A DNA stretch of 64,000 nucleotides from Heliopora coerulea (GCA_030142905.1 JASJOG010000139.1:702501-766500); one strand, 5' to 3'. Numbered from the stretch's first letter, positions 18,766 to 26,236 are shown. Numbers and translations are program-made. The notes: generated by a model not told the origin, from the sequence alone.

Positions 18766-20397
18766 TTACAATATATATTTTGCAATTAAAACTCCTCCAA
18801 CTATTGCAAAAGATAAAATCCATAAATTTTCAATGCGCGAACCGGTTGAAGACCCAATGGGTGATTTTGGAGTGATTTTTGAATCGACCGAAGCTGCAAG
18901 ACCTGAAGTATTTGTTTCATTTTTGTTGTCATTTTTGTTGTCTTTTTTATTTATTTCATTTTTCTTCACTCGCTCCGCGTCGTTTCCCTGTATCGGACTT
19001 CGTCCGCCGCTCCGCGGTTTTGTTCCGCAAAGCGGTGAGAGCTCCGCTCGATCGTTTTCAATTCCGTAATAATTTAATTTTTTGTTAACTCCAAAAACCA
19101 TATTTTCATCAGAAACTTTTAATTTGTTATTATATCCTTCAATAGGATTTTTTAAAATAATTAAACTGCTTGGAATCAACCATAAAGTTGGACTTATAGC
19201 TGTATTTAAAACTACATTTGTTGATGAAATTGCCTGATTCATATTATTTATCCATGTTGAAGTGTCATAATTTATAATTGAATCTTCAAAAATTTGTCTA
19301 AATACTTTTTGTGTTTCCAATGCTGAAGCTCTATTTGAAACAATACTTTGTCTTGTTCTAGCTTGAGCCCCGAGGATTGAATAAAGATATACTTCAATGG
19401 ATTGATTTAATAATTCAGTTCCATTTTTTGTTAAACCGTTTGACAATCTTGGAACAAATTTTTTGTAATCATTTTGAGTATCTCTAATTTGACCTGGACC
19501 GTGTTGATATCTTTTCCATGGGTCTGTGCCAACGGTGTCTTGACCTAAATGTTCTCCTTTCAGGTTCATAATTTCTTGATAAGTCCATTTTGGATAATGA
19601 TCTTTTAAAAAACCAGCATTAAATTTATAAAATGTTTCATTATCACCACCAGCTCCGCTGCCTTTCAGGTTCAATTGGTGCATAATTTTTCTTGTTGTAA
19701 AATAAACATGAAATCTCATAAATGATGTAATTTGTTTTGGAACGTTAGCTGAAAATAATAAATGTTGAATTGAAATTCCACATCCATAAGTTGCAATCCA
19801 TGTTCCAATTATGCTTTGAAAATATGATTCATTAAGTGACCATTTTGCATTATCATTTGTAGTTATGTTTAATCCAGGAAAATTGCTTTGAAAATAATCT
19901 GTATTGCTTACATAAATACTAAATTGATTAATTGGATAACTTAAAACATATTGTGTAGGAAATTCATCCCAATAATAATTTTTTCCTGTATAACCAACAT
20001 GTCTTTTTCCTCTTGGTAATTCTTGTACAGTTCCTCCAAGTTTCCAAATTTTTGGAAAGTGACCGTCGTTGACGCGGTCCGCTTCGCGACCGATTGGTTT
20101 GTTTATTGTTAAATACTTTGTCATATTTGGATCATTTTTAAAAGTGTCTGAATTTATGTCTGTTGAAATATCGAGCCCCTGGCTCGCCGCTCCGCGGTTT
20201 TTGAAATATGTTATTGTTTTTTCCCAACTTCCATCTTTATTAATATCATGCTCGAAGTAAAATTTTGACATGTCTGCATATGGATATTTTTTCAAAAAAC
20301 TTTCTTTAAATTTTTTATCCAAAATTTTTCTTTCATTCACTACAAAATCATAATTTTTTCCATAATATTTTTTCTCAGCTTTTTCAAGTGAATTCAT
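18766..20397 (-). CDS. Large Polinton protein with C-terminal membrane anchor
   Basis: 543 residues, intact; I cannot name the family. Residues 1-70 are charged. About 130-420 is a folded-looking region rich in aromatic and polar residues (DEFPTQYVLSYPINQFSIYVSN, SFMRFHVYFTTRKIM). About 445-520 is a low-complexity linker, and 525-543 is a membrane span (WILSFAIVGGVLIAKYIL). The linker part 455-475 is encoded by a cluster of four GC-rich mini-hairpins (18994-19049). Further hairpin-derived insertions lie near NRGAASQG and GREADRVNDG. It is divergent from the integrase with a 21-bp gap. A structural or membrane-associated virion role is inferred from position. Confidence 0.75.
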   Translation of the reverse strand: MNSLEKAEKKYYGKNYDFVVNERKILDKKFKESFLKKYPYADMSKFYFEHDINKDGSWEKTITYFKNRGAASQGLDISTDINSDTFKNDPNMTKYLTINKPIGREADRVNDGHFPKIWKLGGTVQELPRGKRHVGYTGKNYYWDEFPTQYVLSYPINQFSIYVSNTDYFQSNFPGLNITTNDNAKWSLNESYFQSIIGTWIATYGCGISIQHLLFSANVPKQITSFMRFHVYFTTRKIMHQLNLKGSGAGGDNETFYKFNAGFLKDHYPKWTYQEIMNLKGEHLGQDTVGTDPWKRYQHGPGQIRDTQNDYKKFVPRLSNGLTKNGTELLNQSIEVYLYSILGAQARTRQSIVSNRASALETQKVFRQIFEDSIINYDTSTWINNMNQAISSTNVVLNTAISPTLWLIPSSLIILKNPIEGYNNKLKVSDENMVFGVNKKLNYYGIENDRAELSPLCGTKPRSGGRSPIQGNDAERVKKNEINKKDNKNDNKNETNTSGLAASVDSKITPKSPIGSSTGSRIENLWILSFAIVGGVLIAKYIL

Positions 20398-20418
20398 TAT
20401 TTATTTTAATAAAAATAA
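20398..20418. promoter_or_regulatory. 21-bp bidirectional start region
   Basis: This spacer separates the start codons of the 543-aa gene (minus) and the integrase (plus). It consists only of A and T and is nearly palindromic, so each gene reads AATAAAT just before or near its ATG. The leaders must be extremely short or overlap the other gene. Confidence 0.6.
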
Positions 20419-21627
20419 ATGAACGACAAAGTGAGTGATAATGACGACACCAAAGGTGTCGCGAACATGTCTACCGACATGTTTGTTATTGAGCAAGAGT
20501 TAAGAGACATTTATTACAACTCAGAAACAGGTTATCAATCTACAGAAAGACTTTATCAAAAAGCAAAAGAAAGACTTCCAAAGGGATTAAATGTTAGTAG
20601 AAAAATTGTACAAGACTGGTTAAAAATGCAAGATACTTTTACAAGATTTAAACCAATTGTTAGACGACATAAATTTCAAAAAACATTTGTTAAAGACTTG
20701 GGAGACCAAATACAAATGGATTTAATTGATATGAAAAAATATAAAAAAGATAATGAAGATTATTACTGGATTCTTACTGCTGTTGAAATTTTGAGTCGAT
20801 ATGCGTTTGCTATTCCTGTTTATAGAAAAGATACTTATAACATGACGTTAGCTGTAAGTGAATTACTTAGAAAATTTAAAAAAAGATTTGCTAAATACCC
20901 AAATGTAGCTCAATTTGACGAAGGAAAAGAATTTTATAATGTTGGAGTAAAGTGGTTATTAAAAGATAGTGATGTTAAATATTTTTCTTCAAAATCTGTT
21001 AAAAAAGCAGCTATAGTTGAAAGATTTAATCGAACTTTAAAAACATCCATGTGGAAATATTTTTATGAAAATAAAACTAATAATTGGATCGGCCGCGTCA
21101 GCGGCGATCGCCCGAAGGGCTCTGTTTTAAAAAACCTTGTAAAAAATTATAATAATACTAAACACAAGAGTATATTAATGAAACCTGCTGATGTGAATGA
21201 ATCTAACAAAGACCAAGTGTGGAATACATTATATGGTTCCCCATTAGGAGATTTACCTTTACCTAAATTTAGAATTGGTGATACTGTTAGAATTTCTAAA
21301 TATAAGAATATCTTTAAAAAAGGTTATGAAGCTAATTTTACAGAAGAAATTTTTAAAATTGTAAAAGTATTTAGAGGTGACCCAAACATGTATGAAGTGG
21401 AAGACCTTGAAGGAGAACCAATTATTGGAAAATTTTATGAACAGGAATTTTCAGCTGTATCTGCTGTTAATAAAAATAACTTGAGTGGTCTGTATAAAGT
21501 AGAGAAAATATTAAAAAGAAAAAAAGTCAAAGGTAAAAATATGGTGTTGGTAAAGTGGGAAGGTTATGATAATAAACATAACTCTTGGATCGAGCAAAGC
21601 GAGATCGAACGAAGTGATCAAGAGTAG
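20419..21627 (+). CDS. Retroviral-type integrase with chromodomain
   Basis: Inserts the linear element into host DNA. 402 residues. The catalytic triad of the rve fold is D101 (QMDLIDM), D167 (QFDEGKEF) and E201 (AAIVERFNRTLK). An SH3-like region with FRIGDTVRI follows at about 284-340. A C-terminal chromodomain (358-396) has YKVEKIL, VKWEGYD and HNSWIEQSEI, suggesting histone-guided targeting. Residues about 225-236 (GRVSGDRPKGS) are encoded by two GC-rich hairpins and look like an extra peptide between NWI and VLKNLVKNYNN. There the rest of the fold is continuous, so activity may or may not be kept. A second ATG at codon 17 is possible. The frame is fully open. Confidence 0.95.
   Translation: MNDKVSDNDDTKGVANMSTDMFVIEQELRDIYYNSETGYQSTERLYQKAKERLPKGLNVSRKIVQDWLKMQDTFTRFKPIVRRHKFQKTFVKDLGDQIQMDLIDMKKYKKDNEDYYWILTAVEILSRYAFAIPVYRKDTYNMTLAVSELLRKFKKRFAKYPNVAQFDEGKEFYNVGVKWLLKDSDVKYFSSKSVKKAAIVERFNRTLKTSMWKYFYENKTNNWIGRVSGDRPKGSVLKNLVKNYNNTKHKSILMKPADVNESNKDQVWNTLYGSPLGDLPLPKFRIGDTVRISKYKNIFKKGYEANFTEEIFKIVKVFRGDPNMYEVEDLEGEPIIGKFYEQEFSAVSAVNKNNLSGLYKVEKILKRKKVKGKNMVLVKWEGYDNKHNSWIEQSEIERSDQE
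21088..21123 (+). repeat. GC-rich double hairpin inside integrase
   Basis: GCCGC-GTCA-GCGGC (21092-21105) and GCCC-GAA-GGGC (21110-21120) lie back to back in an otherwise AT-rich gene. They add an in-frame peptide without a stop. Confidence 0.75.
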
Positions 21628-21664
21628 AAGAAAATATTCAAAATGTATAAAATGTATAAAATAA

Positions 21665-22831
21665 ATGGATAATAACGGTTTTGATGATATAGAATTAAAT
21701 GATAGAAATATAAGACACCGCGAGGCTGAAGAACACCGTGAGTACGGTGAAACAAGTGGAGGAAATTTTGCTGATACAAATTTAGATACTGGAGAAACAA
21801 CTTTACTACCCCCAGACCAAAACACCAGAGTAACTAGAGTTAAAGACCCTGAGTCTGAAAATTTATTTAAAAAATTCAAAAAAAATTTGGGAGGAATTAA
21901 AAGATCAGTAACTAGTGATAGAAAAAATACTTTCAAAGATATATTTGATTTCACCCCTGAAAAGGAAAATGGAAAAAATAATGAATTATTGTTAGAACAA
22001 ACTAGGTTTGAAAGAAATAAAAAAGGAAATGTTTCAATTATTTACAAAGAAAAAAGAATTGGCAATGTTGGTGATGACAATAAACTAAAATTATTTGTAA
22101 AATGGAATAAGAATTATGTTAATGAATTCAGAGATATTTTAGAAAAAGCAAAACAAGAATATAAAAAAACATCAGATTCTATTATAGATAGAAAAATATC
22201 CGATGGAAGCAATGAGGATATTGAAATGACAAATATTGAGAGAAAAAATATAGTTGAAAACACCATTTCACAAATTGATAATGACGTTAATAGAATAATT
22301 GATGAAAATAACTTGAACAAATTAGTTAAAGATGAAAATGATCCAAGAAGATCATTATTTGATTCAGATGAATTGAGAGAATTTAGAGGTTTATTAAATT
22401 TTGAAGAAGCTGTCTCTCCGGTTGGTGGTATTGATTATTTGGATTTATCAGAAAATGAAAGAAAAAATGTTTTACGTGAAAAAATTAGATCATTTGATAG
22501 AGAATATGAATATTGGAAAAATAAAGCTGATTTAGAAACAGCTGAACCTCAAAAAAGTATATATAAAAGTTTTTCAGAAATTGCAAAATTATATGCAGAT
22601 AGAACGAGACTTGAAAATGATGAAAAACCAATCAGTGAAGAAGGAATAAATATTCTAAATGAAAATGCTGAAAAATCTGACCTTGGAAGATTAGAAAGAT
22701 TTAAAAAATGGGCAAAAGAAAATCTCGCAGGTTTATCAGCAGTAGCAATTTCTGTAGCAGGTATAATTACAGTAATAGTTATGGGAGCAAGAAACGCATT
22801 AAAAAAGGTGCAAGTGCAGTTGGAAAATTAG
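21665..22831 (+). CDS. Large Polinton protein, 0-frame part
   Basis: 388 residues in the first frame. Residues 1-60 are acidic and polar. About 75-345 is charged and largely helical, with an EYEYWKNKADLE segment. 346-374 holds a membrane span (NLAGLSAVAISVAGIITVIVMGA). After GARNALKK the frame ends within seven codons. The frame one base back continues at once with a second amphipathic and membrane segment (22807-23046). An A AAA AAG heptamer (22801-22807) stands exactly at the joint. I recognise the joined order (membrane span, ARxAxKKGA, second hydrophobic part) from invertebrate Polinton proteins, so the two parts are one gene. Function unknown; membrane-bound. The start context is AAATAAATG. 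Confidence 0.75.
   Translation: MDNNGFDDIELNDRNIRHREAEEHREYGETSGGNFADTNLDTGETTLLPPDQNTRVTRVKDPESENLFKKFKKNLGGIKRSVTSDRKNTFKDIFDFTPEKENGKNNELLLEQTRFERNKKGNVSIIYKEKRIGNVGDDNKLKLFVKWNKNYVNEFRDILEKAKQEYKKTSDSIIDRKISDGSNEDIEMTNIERKNIVENTISQIDNDVNRIIDENNLNKLVKDENDPRRSLFDSDELREFRGLLNFEEAVSPVGGIDYLDLSENERKNVLREKIRSFDREYEYWKNKADLETAEPQKSIYKSFSEIAKLYADRTRLENDEKPISEEGINILNENAEKSDLGRLERFKKWAKENLAGLSAVAISVAGIITVIVMGARNALKKVQVQLEN
22801..22807 (+). promoter_or_regulatory. Possible -1 ribosomal frameshift heptamer
   Basis: A AAA AAG in the correct phase (codons TTA AAA AAG). A -1 slip here continues into the 22807-23046 frame with no missing residue. The same heptamer works in bacterial dnaX. Loss of one A from a run of seven is the simple alternative. 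Confidence 0.5.
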
Positions 22832-23046
22832 CAAAAGCAATTGCAAATATAGGTAAAAATTTTGGTACTGTCATTTCAGCAGTTTTAAATTTAATTTCTC
22901 AAATATTATCATGGGGAGCAAAAGGTATTGCTTTTTTAGCTAAAAATTTATGGATATTAGTTATTGCAATTACTTACTTTTTATACAATGAATACAAAGA
23001 CAGAAAAAGATCGACCGAAGGTCTCAGCAGCAAAGCTGCAAAATAA
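22807..23046 (+). CDS. C-terminal part of the 21665 protein, -1 frame
   Basis: 79 codons continuing the previous protein after the frameshift. It opens GASAVGKLAKAIANIGK, then has a hydrophobic stretch (VISAVLNLISQIL), then a membrane span (NLWILVIAITYFLY), then a basic tail. The open frame extends upstream to 22708, but that part is antiphase to the real gene. The final residues RSTEGLSSKAAK come from two GC-rich hairpins (23013-23023 and 23027-23039). It has no start codon of its own at a sensible place. Expression needs frameshifting, or the gene is broken. Confidence 0.65.
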   Translation, partial: GASAVGKLAKAIANIGKNFGTVISAVLNLISQILSWGAKGIAFLAKNLWILVIAITYFLYNEYKDRKRSTEGLSSKAAK

Positions 23047-23080
23047 AAAATTTTTTTTATATTTTTATATATAATAAAAA

Positions 23081-24319
23081 ATGAATAGAGAAAACAAATT
23101 ATATCCAGGATATAAAAGATCAAAAATGAGTGATATTAAAGGAACCAGAACAAGACATGTTGTAACTTTAAATCCAAATTCAGTAAATCCAGAAGAAGAC
23201 CTTTATATAGATATCCCAAAATTAAACCCTAATTTGTGTCTTGTACCTGATTCATTAAGATTGTTATTTAATTTTAAAAATTCAAATACTAAATCATGGT
23301 TTTTAAATAATTTATCAAAATTGTTAAAGAAAAGACTAGTCGCTAAATTTGCTGGTGAAATTGTTTATGATAATAGTGGAGAATCTATTTTGGAAATTTA
23401 CAAAGATCTTTGGAAAACTAAATCCGAAAGAGCAGATATGGTTGAATATGGGTTAGCAAGTGAAAATTTGAGAAAATTAATTTCAAAAGATGACTCTGGA
23501 GCAACAAGTGGAAATACCGAAAAAGTTTCTGATAAGTTAATGTTTGACATTTATGGAACAAAACAATGTTTAAAACTGGAAAAAATTCTTGTAGACCATG
23601 GATTATATGCTCCGTATGGTATGATTAATAATTTTCAATATATTTTAACTTTCCCAAAAGCAAGTGAAATTATGGTAGCACAAAGTGGTGAAAGTGTTGC
23701 AGGATACAAATTAGAAAATTTAGAATTGGAATATGAAACAATTGAAAACCAGGATTTAGCAAATGATATTTTAACAAATTACTCAACAGGAAGGTCATTG
23801 TCATATAATTATGTGACTTTGATGAAAACAGTAGAATGGGATAAAAACGCGACTTTACATAATGAAACTATAAATATACCACGTAAGAGCATGAAAGCAG
23901 TTGTATTGTTATTTAGAAATAAAACTGTTACAAATAGTGAGCAATTTGTTTATCCAAATATAACGGATGTCAAAATTAGTGTTGAGGGGGTTCCAAATAG
24001 TGTTTATTCCCAAGGATTTCCCAAACGTAGATTTTTTGAAGAAGCTAAAAGAATATTTCGATGCAATTATTTTGACTGTGACGCAGTTATGGATATTGAA
24101 AAATTCTACAAAGACTCTTTCGCATTATGTATTGATTTAAGAACATTAGACGACAATTTTGTTTATGGAACTGGAAAAAAATTGGTAAACACACAATCTG
24201 GATTATTGCTAGAAATTAAAAAGACTGCTACTACAGCAAATGTAATGTGTTATGTATTTGTAATAAGTGATGGATTGCTAAATATTGTTAATAAAGATTT
24301 GTCTTCAATCCAATTTTAA
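23081..24319 (+). CDS. Major capsid protein, double jelly-roll (F54H12.2-like)
   Basis: 412 residues, intact. It belongs to the widespread invertebrate family often labelled F54H12.2-like, which is the Polinton major capsid protein. Visible signatures: VTLNPNSVNPEEDLYIDIPK (29-48), CLVPDSLRLLF, SWFLNNLSKLL, KFAGEIVYDN, DKLMFDIYGTKQ, the EYETI strand, SLSYNYVTLMKT, and GVPNSVYSQGFPK near residue 305. It would form the hexon-like trimers of the capsid. A second ATG at codon 16 (MSDIKGTRTRH) is an alternative start that matches the conserved part better. It is followed 16 bp later by the packaging ATPase, a typical morphogenesis pair. Confidence 0.88.
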   Translation: MNRENKLYPGYKRSKMSDIKGTRTRHVVTLNPNSVNPEEDLYIDIPKLNPNLCLVPDSLRLLFNFKNSNTKSWFLNNLSKLLKKRLVAKFAGEIVYDNSGESILEIYKDLWKTKSERADMVEYGLASENLRKLISKDDSGATSGNTEKVSDKLMFDIYGTKQCLKLEKILVDHGLYAPYGMINNFQYILTFPKASEIMVAQSGESVAGYKLENLELEYETIENQDLANDILTNYSTGRSLSYNYVTLMKTVEWDKNATLHNETINIPRKSMKAVVLLFRNKTVTNSEQFVYPNITDVKISVEGVPNSVYSQGFPKRRFFEEAKRIFRCNYFDCDAVMDIEKFYKDSFALCIDLRTLDDNFVYGTGKKLVNTQSGLLLEIKKTATTANVMCYVFVISDGLLNIVNKDLSSIQF

Positions 24320-24335
24320 AAAACAAAAATAAAAA

Positions 24336-24947
24336 ATGAAAAACGAAGTTAAACCATTTAATATGTTAATTGTTGGAATGACTGCTTGTGGAAAAACAAA
24401 ATATCTTTTAGATTTTATAGAAAATGAATATAAAAATTATTTTGATTATATTTTTCTAATTTGTCCAACGTTTAAATGGAATAAAACTTATGAAAATTGG
24501 AAATATGATAAAGATGAAGACTTTATTGCTATTCCTTGTGACCAAGACAACGTTGAAGATTGGTTAAAATTTATAGTAAATTTTTCAAAAGGAAGTAAAA
24601 GCTTAATAATATTGGATGATTGTGCAAGTGGAAAAGATGTAAAAAATAGAACAGGTGAATTGGTTAAATTAGCATTTAGCGCAAGACACTATAATCTTTC
24701 CGTTGTTGTTATCACACAACAACTCACATCAATTACAAAACCATTTAGAGAAAATATTTCAAAATTGGTTGTATTTTATAATCCAAATAAAAAATATATG
24801 ACAGAAATAATTAAAGAATATTCAGGAGAGGATGACAAAAATGAAATTGAAAAAATTTTAAAAACTTTGAAAACAAAAAAATATTCATCTTTGGAAATAA
24901 ATTTAATTTTTCCATTTGGTTATAAAATAAATGAACGAGAATCGTGA
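24336..24947 (+). CDS. DNA packaging ATPase, FtsK/A32 type
   Basis: 203 residues. Walker A is GMTACGKTKY (14-23), Walker B is SLIILDDCA (about 88-96), and a downstream VVVITQQL element (about 126-133) fits sensor/arginine-side positions in the A32-like clade. The length is normal for Polintons, which carry a compact ATPase. It pumps the element's DNA into capsids. The stop overlaps the start of the next gene by 17 bp. All core residues are present. Confidence 0.93.
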   Translation: MKNEVKPFNMLIVGMTACGKTKYLLDFIENEYKNYFDYIFLICPTFKWNKTYENWKYDKDEDFIAIPCDQDNVEDWLKFIVNFSKGSKSLIILDDCASGKDVKNRTGELVKLAFSARHYNLSVVVITQQLTSITKPFRENISKLVVFYNPNKKYMTEIIKEYSGEDDKNEIEKILKTLKTKKYSSLEINLIFPFGYKINERES

Positions 24948-25509
24948 AACGTTGCAACATATAGAAATTCCGCAAATGGACAGTCCACCATCAAATGCAT
25001 CCGCTGGTGCTCAAGATAAACAAACGCAACCCGAAGGGCAGCAAGCTGGTGAAAGCAGATGCGAAGCACTGCGTGATGATAAAAAAGACGTGATGAAAAA
25101 ACGTGAAGAATTGATAAGGTTATCTGAAGATGGAGAAATTTCTCAATCAGTACAAAATTTGAAAAAAGCAAGTGATAAAGTTATATTAAAAATTTATTCT
25201 GAATATGAAATTAAACAAGCAGAAAAAGCAAATGTATTTTTAACAGATTTACTAATTAGTAAATTTGCAGATTTATTGGGTGGTTTAGAAGCAATTGAAA
25301 GTAGTGAAGAATTAGAAAAAGAATTGACGAGAGATAAATTACTAAAAAGAGATGTAAAATCTGTGGTTGAAAAATTATCCCCATATCTACCATATCTTGG
25401 AATATTATCTGGTGGTATTACGGTTGGAAAACATGTTATTAAAAAACAAAATAAAAAACTAACTGAATGTGAACGAAGTGAACCTTCAACAAGCGACACA
25501 AGTCAGTAA
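24931..25509 (+). CDS. Conserved Polinton protein, 192 aa
   Basis: The N-terminal 55 residues are variable. About 25 of them (QPEGQQAGESRCEALRDD) are encoded by GC-rich hairpins, including a 22-nt block also present in a fibre gene. The conserved part is helical: SDKVILKIYSEYE, KANVFLTDLLISKFADLL, DKLLKRDVKSVVEKLSPY, then a hydrophobic glycine stretch (LGILSGGITVGKHV, about 155-168). Similar proteins follow the ATPase in other invertebrate Polintons. Function unknown. The start (ATAAAATAAATG) lies inside the ATPase gene. Confidence 0.7.
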   Translation: MNENRETLQHIEIPQMDSPPSNASAGAQDKQTQPEGQQAGESRCEALRDDKKDVMKKREELIRLSEDGEISQSVQNLKKASDKVILKIYSEYEIKQAEKANVFLTDLLISKFADLLGGLEAIESSEELEKELTRDKLLKRDVKSVVEKLSPYLPYLGILSGGITVGKHVIKKQNKKLTECERSEPSTSDTSQ

Positions 25510-25510
25510 A

Positions 25511-25543
25511 TAATTTTATAATATAAATTTTATTATAAAATTA
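25511..25543. terminator. Perfect 13-bp hairpin between convergent genes
   Basis: TAATTTTATAATA (25511-25523) pairs perfectly with 25531-25543 around a 7-nt loop. It starts one base after the stop of the plus-strand gene and lies 25 bp from the stop of the minus-strand gene. A bidirectional 3'-end signal is the natural reading; it is inferred from placement. Confidence 0.5.
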
Positions 25544-25568
25544 CAAAATTATACAAAATTATACCAGT

Positions 25569-25922
25569 TTATTTATCTTCATTTTTAGGTTTTACATTTT
25601 GATCATTTTTTAAATTAATTAATGAAGCAATTATTTTATCTTTTTCTGTGTCATTTTTATTTTCATTTTCAAAAGATTTTAATAATTTTAAATGATTATT
25701 ATTATCTGAATAATAAACCTCTTCAACGGAATTGCTTCCAAAATTTGTGCCAGTTTCAAAATCTTTTACTCCAATGTCAACATGTGCACCAATTCTAAAT
25801 CCTTTCTTTTTAACTTTTCTATAATTTATTGGAGTATATTTATCTGTGTTGATACCATTATGGTTATCTGTTTCATTTTTAATATTAGTTTCAATTTTTG
25901 TTTTTGAAATGCAAGTACCCAT
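25569..25922 (-). CDS. Putative N-myristoylated protein, 117 aa
   Basis: It begins MGTCISKTK: glycine 2, a small residue at 6 and basic residues behind fit N-myristoylation, and cysteine 4 fits palmitoylation. The rest is hydrophilic, Asn/Lys-rich, with one compact patch (KGFRIGAHVDIGVKDFETG, about 40-58). No transmembrane helix is seen. It may anchor to membranes in the infected or host cell, or in a virion; that is inferred. It is the only gene starting next to a TIR: its ATAAATAAATG leader touches the right TIR at 25931, so the TIR probably supplies the promoter. Family not recognised. Confidence 0.65.
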   Translation of the reverse strand: MGTCISKTKIETNIKNETDNHNGINTDKYTPINYRKVKKKGFRIGAHVDIGVKDFETGTNFGSNSVEEVYYSDNNNHLKLLKSFENENKNDTEKDKIIASLINLKNDQNVKPKNEDK

Positions 25923-25930
25923 TTATTTAT

Positions 25931-26236
25931 AATGATTAATTTTGAGAATGTGATAAAATTTACCAATTTGATTAATTTTGAGAATGTGAGAAATTTAGGT
26001 AAATTTGAGAATCAGGTTACACCTTCGTTCCGCGATCGTCCTTCGGACACAGCAGCGTAGCTGCAAGCGTTGAGAGCCTTCGGCTCGATGAAGCAGATTT
26101 GACAGGTTATGAAAATGATTGACATTTGTTAATCACTTTTATGACGTCATCACCAATCACTGGAAGTTGATACAATTTTTGAAAGCTCATTAAAAAATTC
26201 ATAAAATGTGCTAGAATCCCCACTTTATAAACTACT
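25931..26236 (-). repeat. Right terminal inverted repeat
   Basis: 306 bp, reverse complement of 8028-8333 with six differences. Five of those lie in the GC-rich hairpin part. Perfect hairpins here are 26038-26048, 26052-26064 and 26074-26086. The ATGACGTCAT palindrome is at 26141-26150. Confidence 0.93.

Larger units (their letters stand above)
8028..26236. mobile_element. Complete Polinton/Maverick element (18.2 kb)
   Basis: A self-synthesising DNA transposon / virus-like element. It is defined by 306-bp terminal inverted repeats, AG...CT ends, a 6-bp target duplication and the hallmark genes: protein-primed PolB, retroviral-type integrase, FtsK/A32-type packaging ATPase and jelly-roll capsid protein. 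The element is much more AT-rich than the satellite around it. Genes 8362-20397 run leftward, 20419-25509 rightward and 25569-25922 leftward. Breaks are limited to two fibre genes, one possible frameshift (22801-22807) and a LINE-tail insertion (about 15122-15545). The cysteine protease found in many relatives is not recognisable. TIR identity of 300/306 suggests moderate age. Confidence 0.95.

Noticed and set aside
22708..22806. Separate 112-aa gene starting at 22708
   Set aside because: Its first 33 codons are antiphase to the real protein. Only the part from 22807 on fits the family.
8028..26236. Giant virus or adenovirus genome fragment
   Set aside because: Integrase with chromodomain, 306-bp TIRs and a 6-bp target duplication identify a chromosomal Polinton; no other viral replication genes are present.
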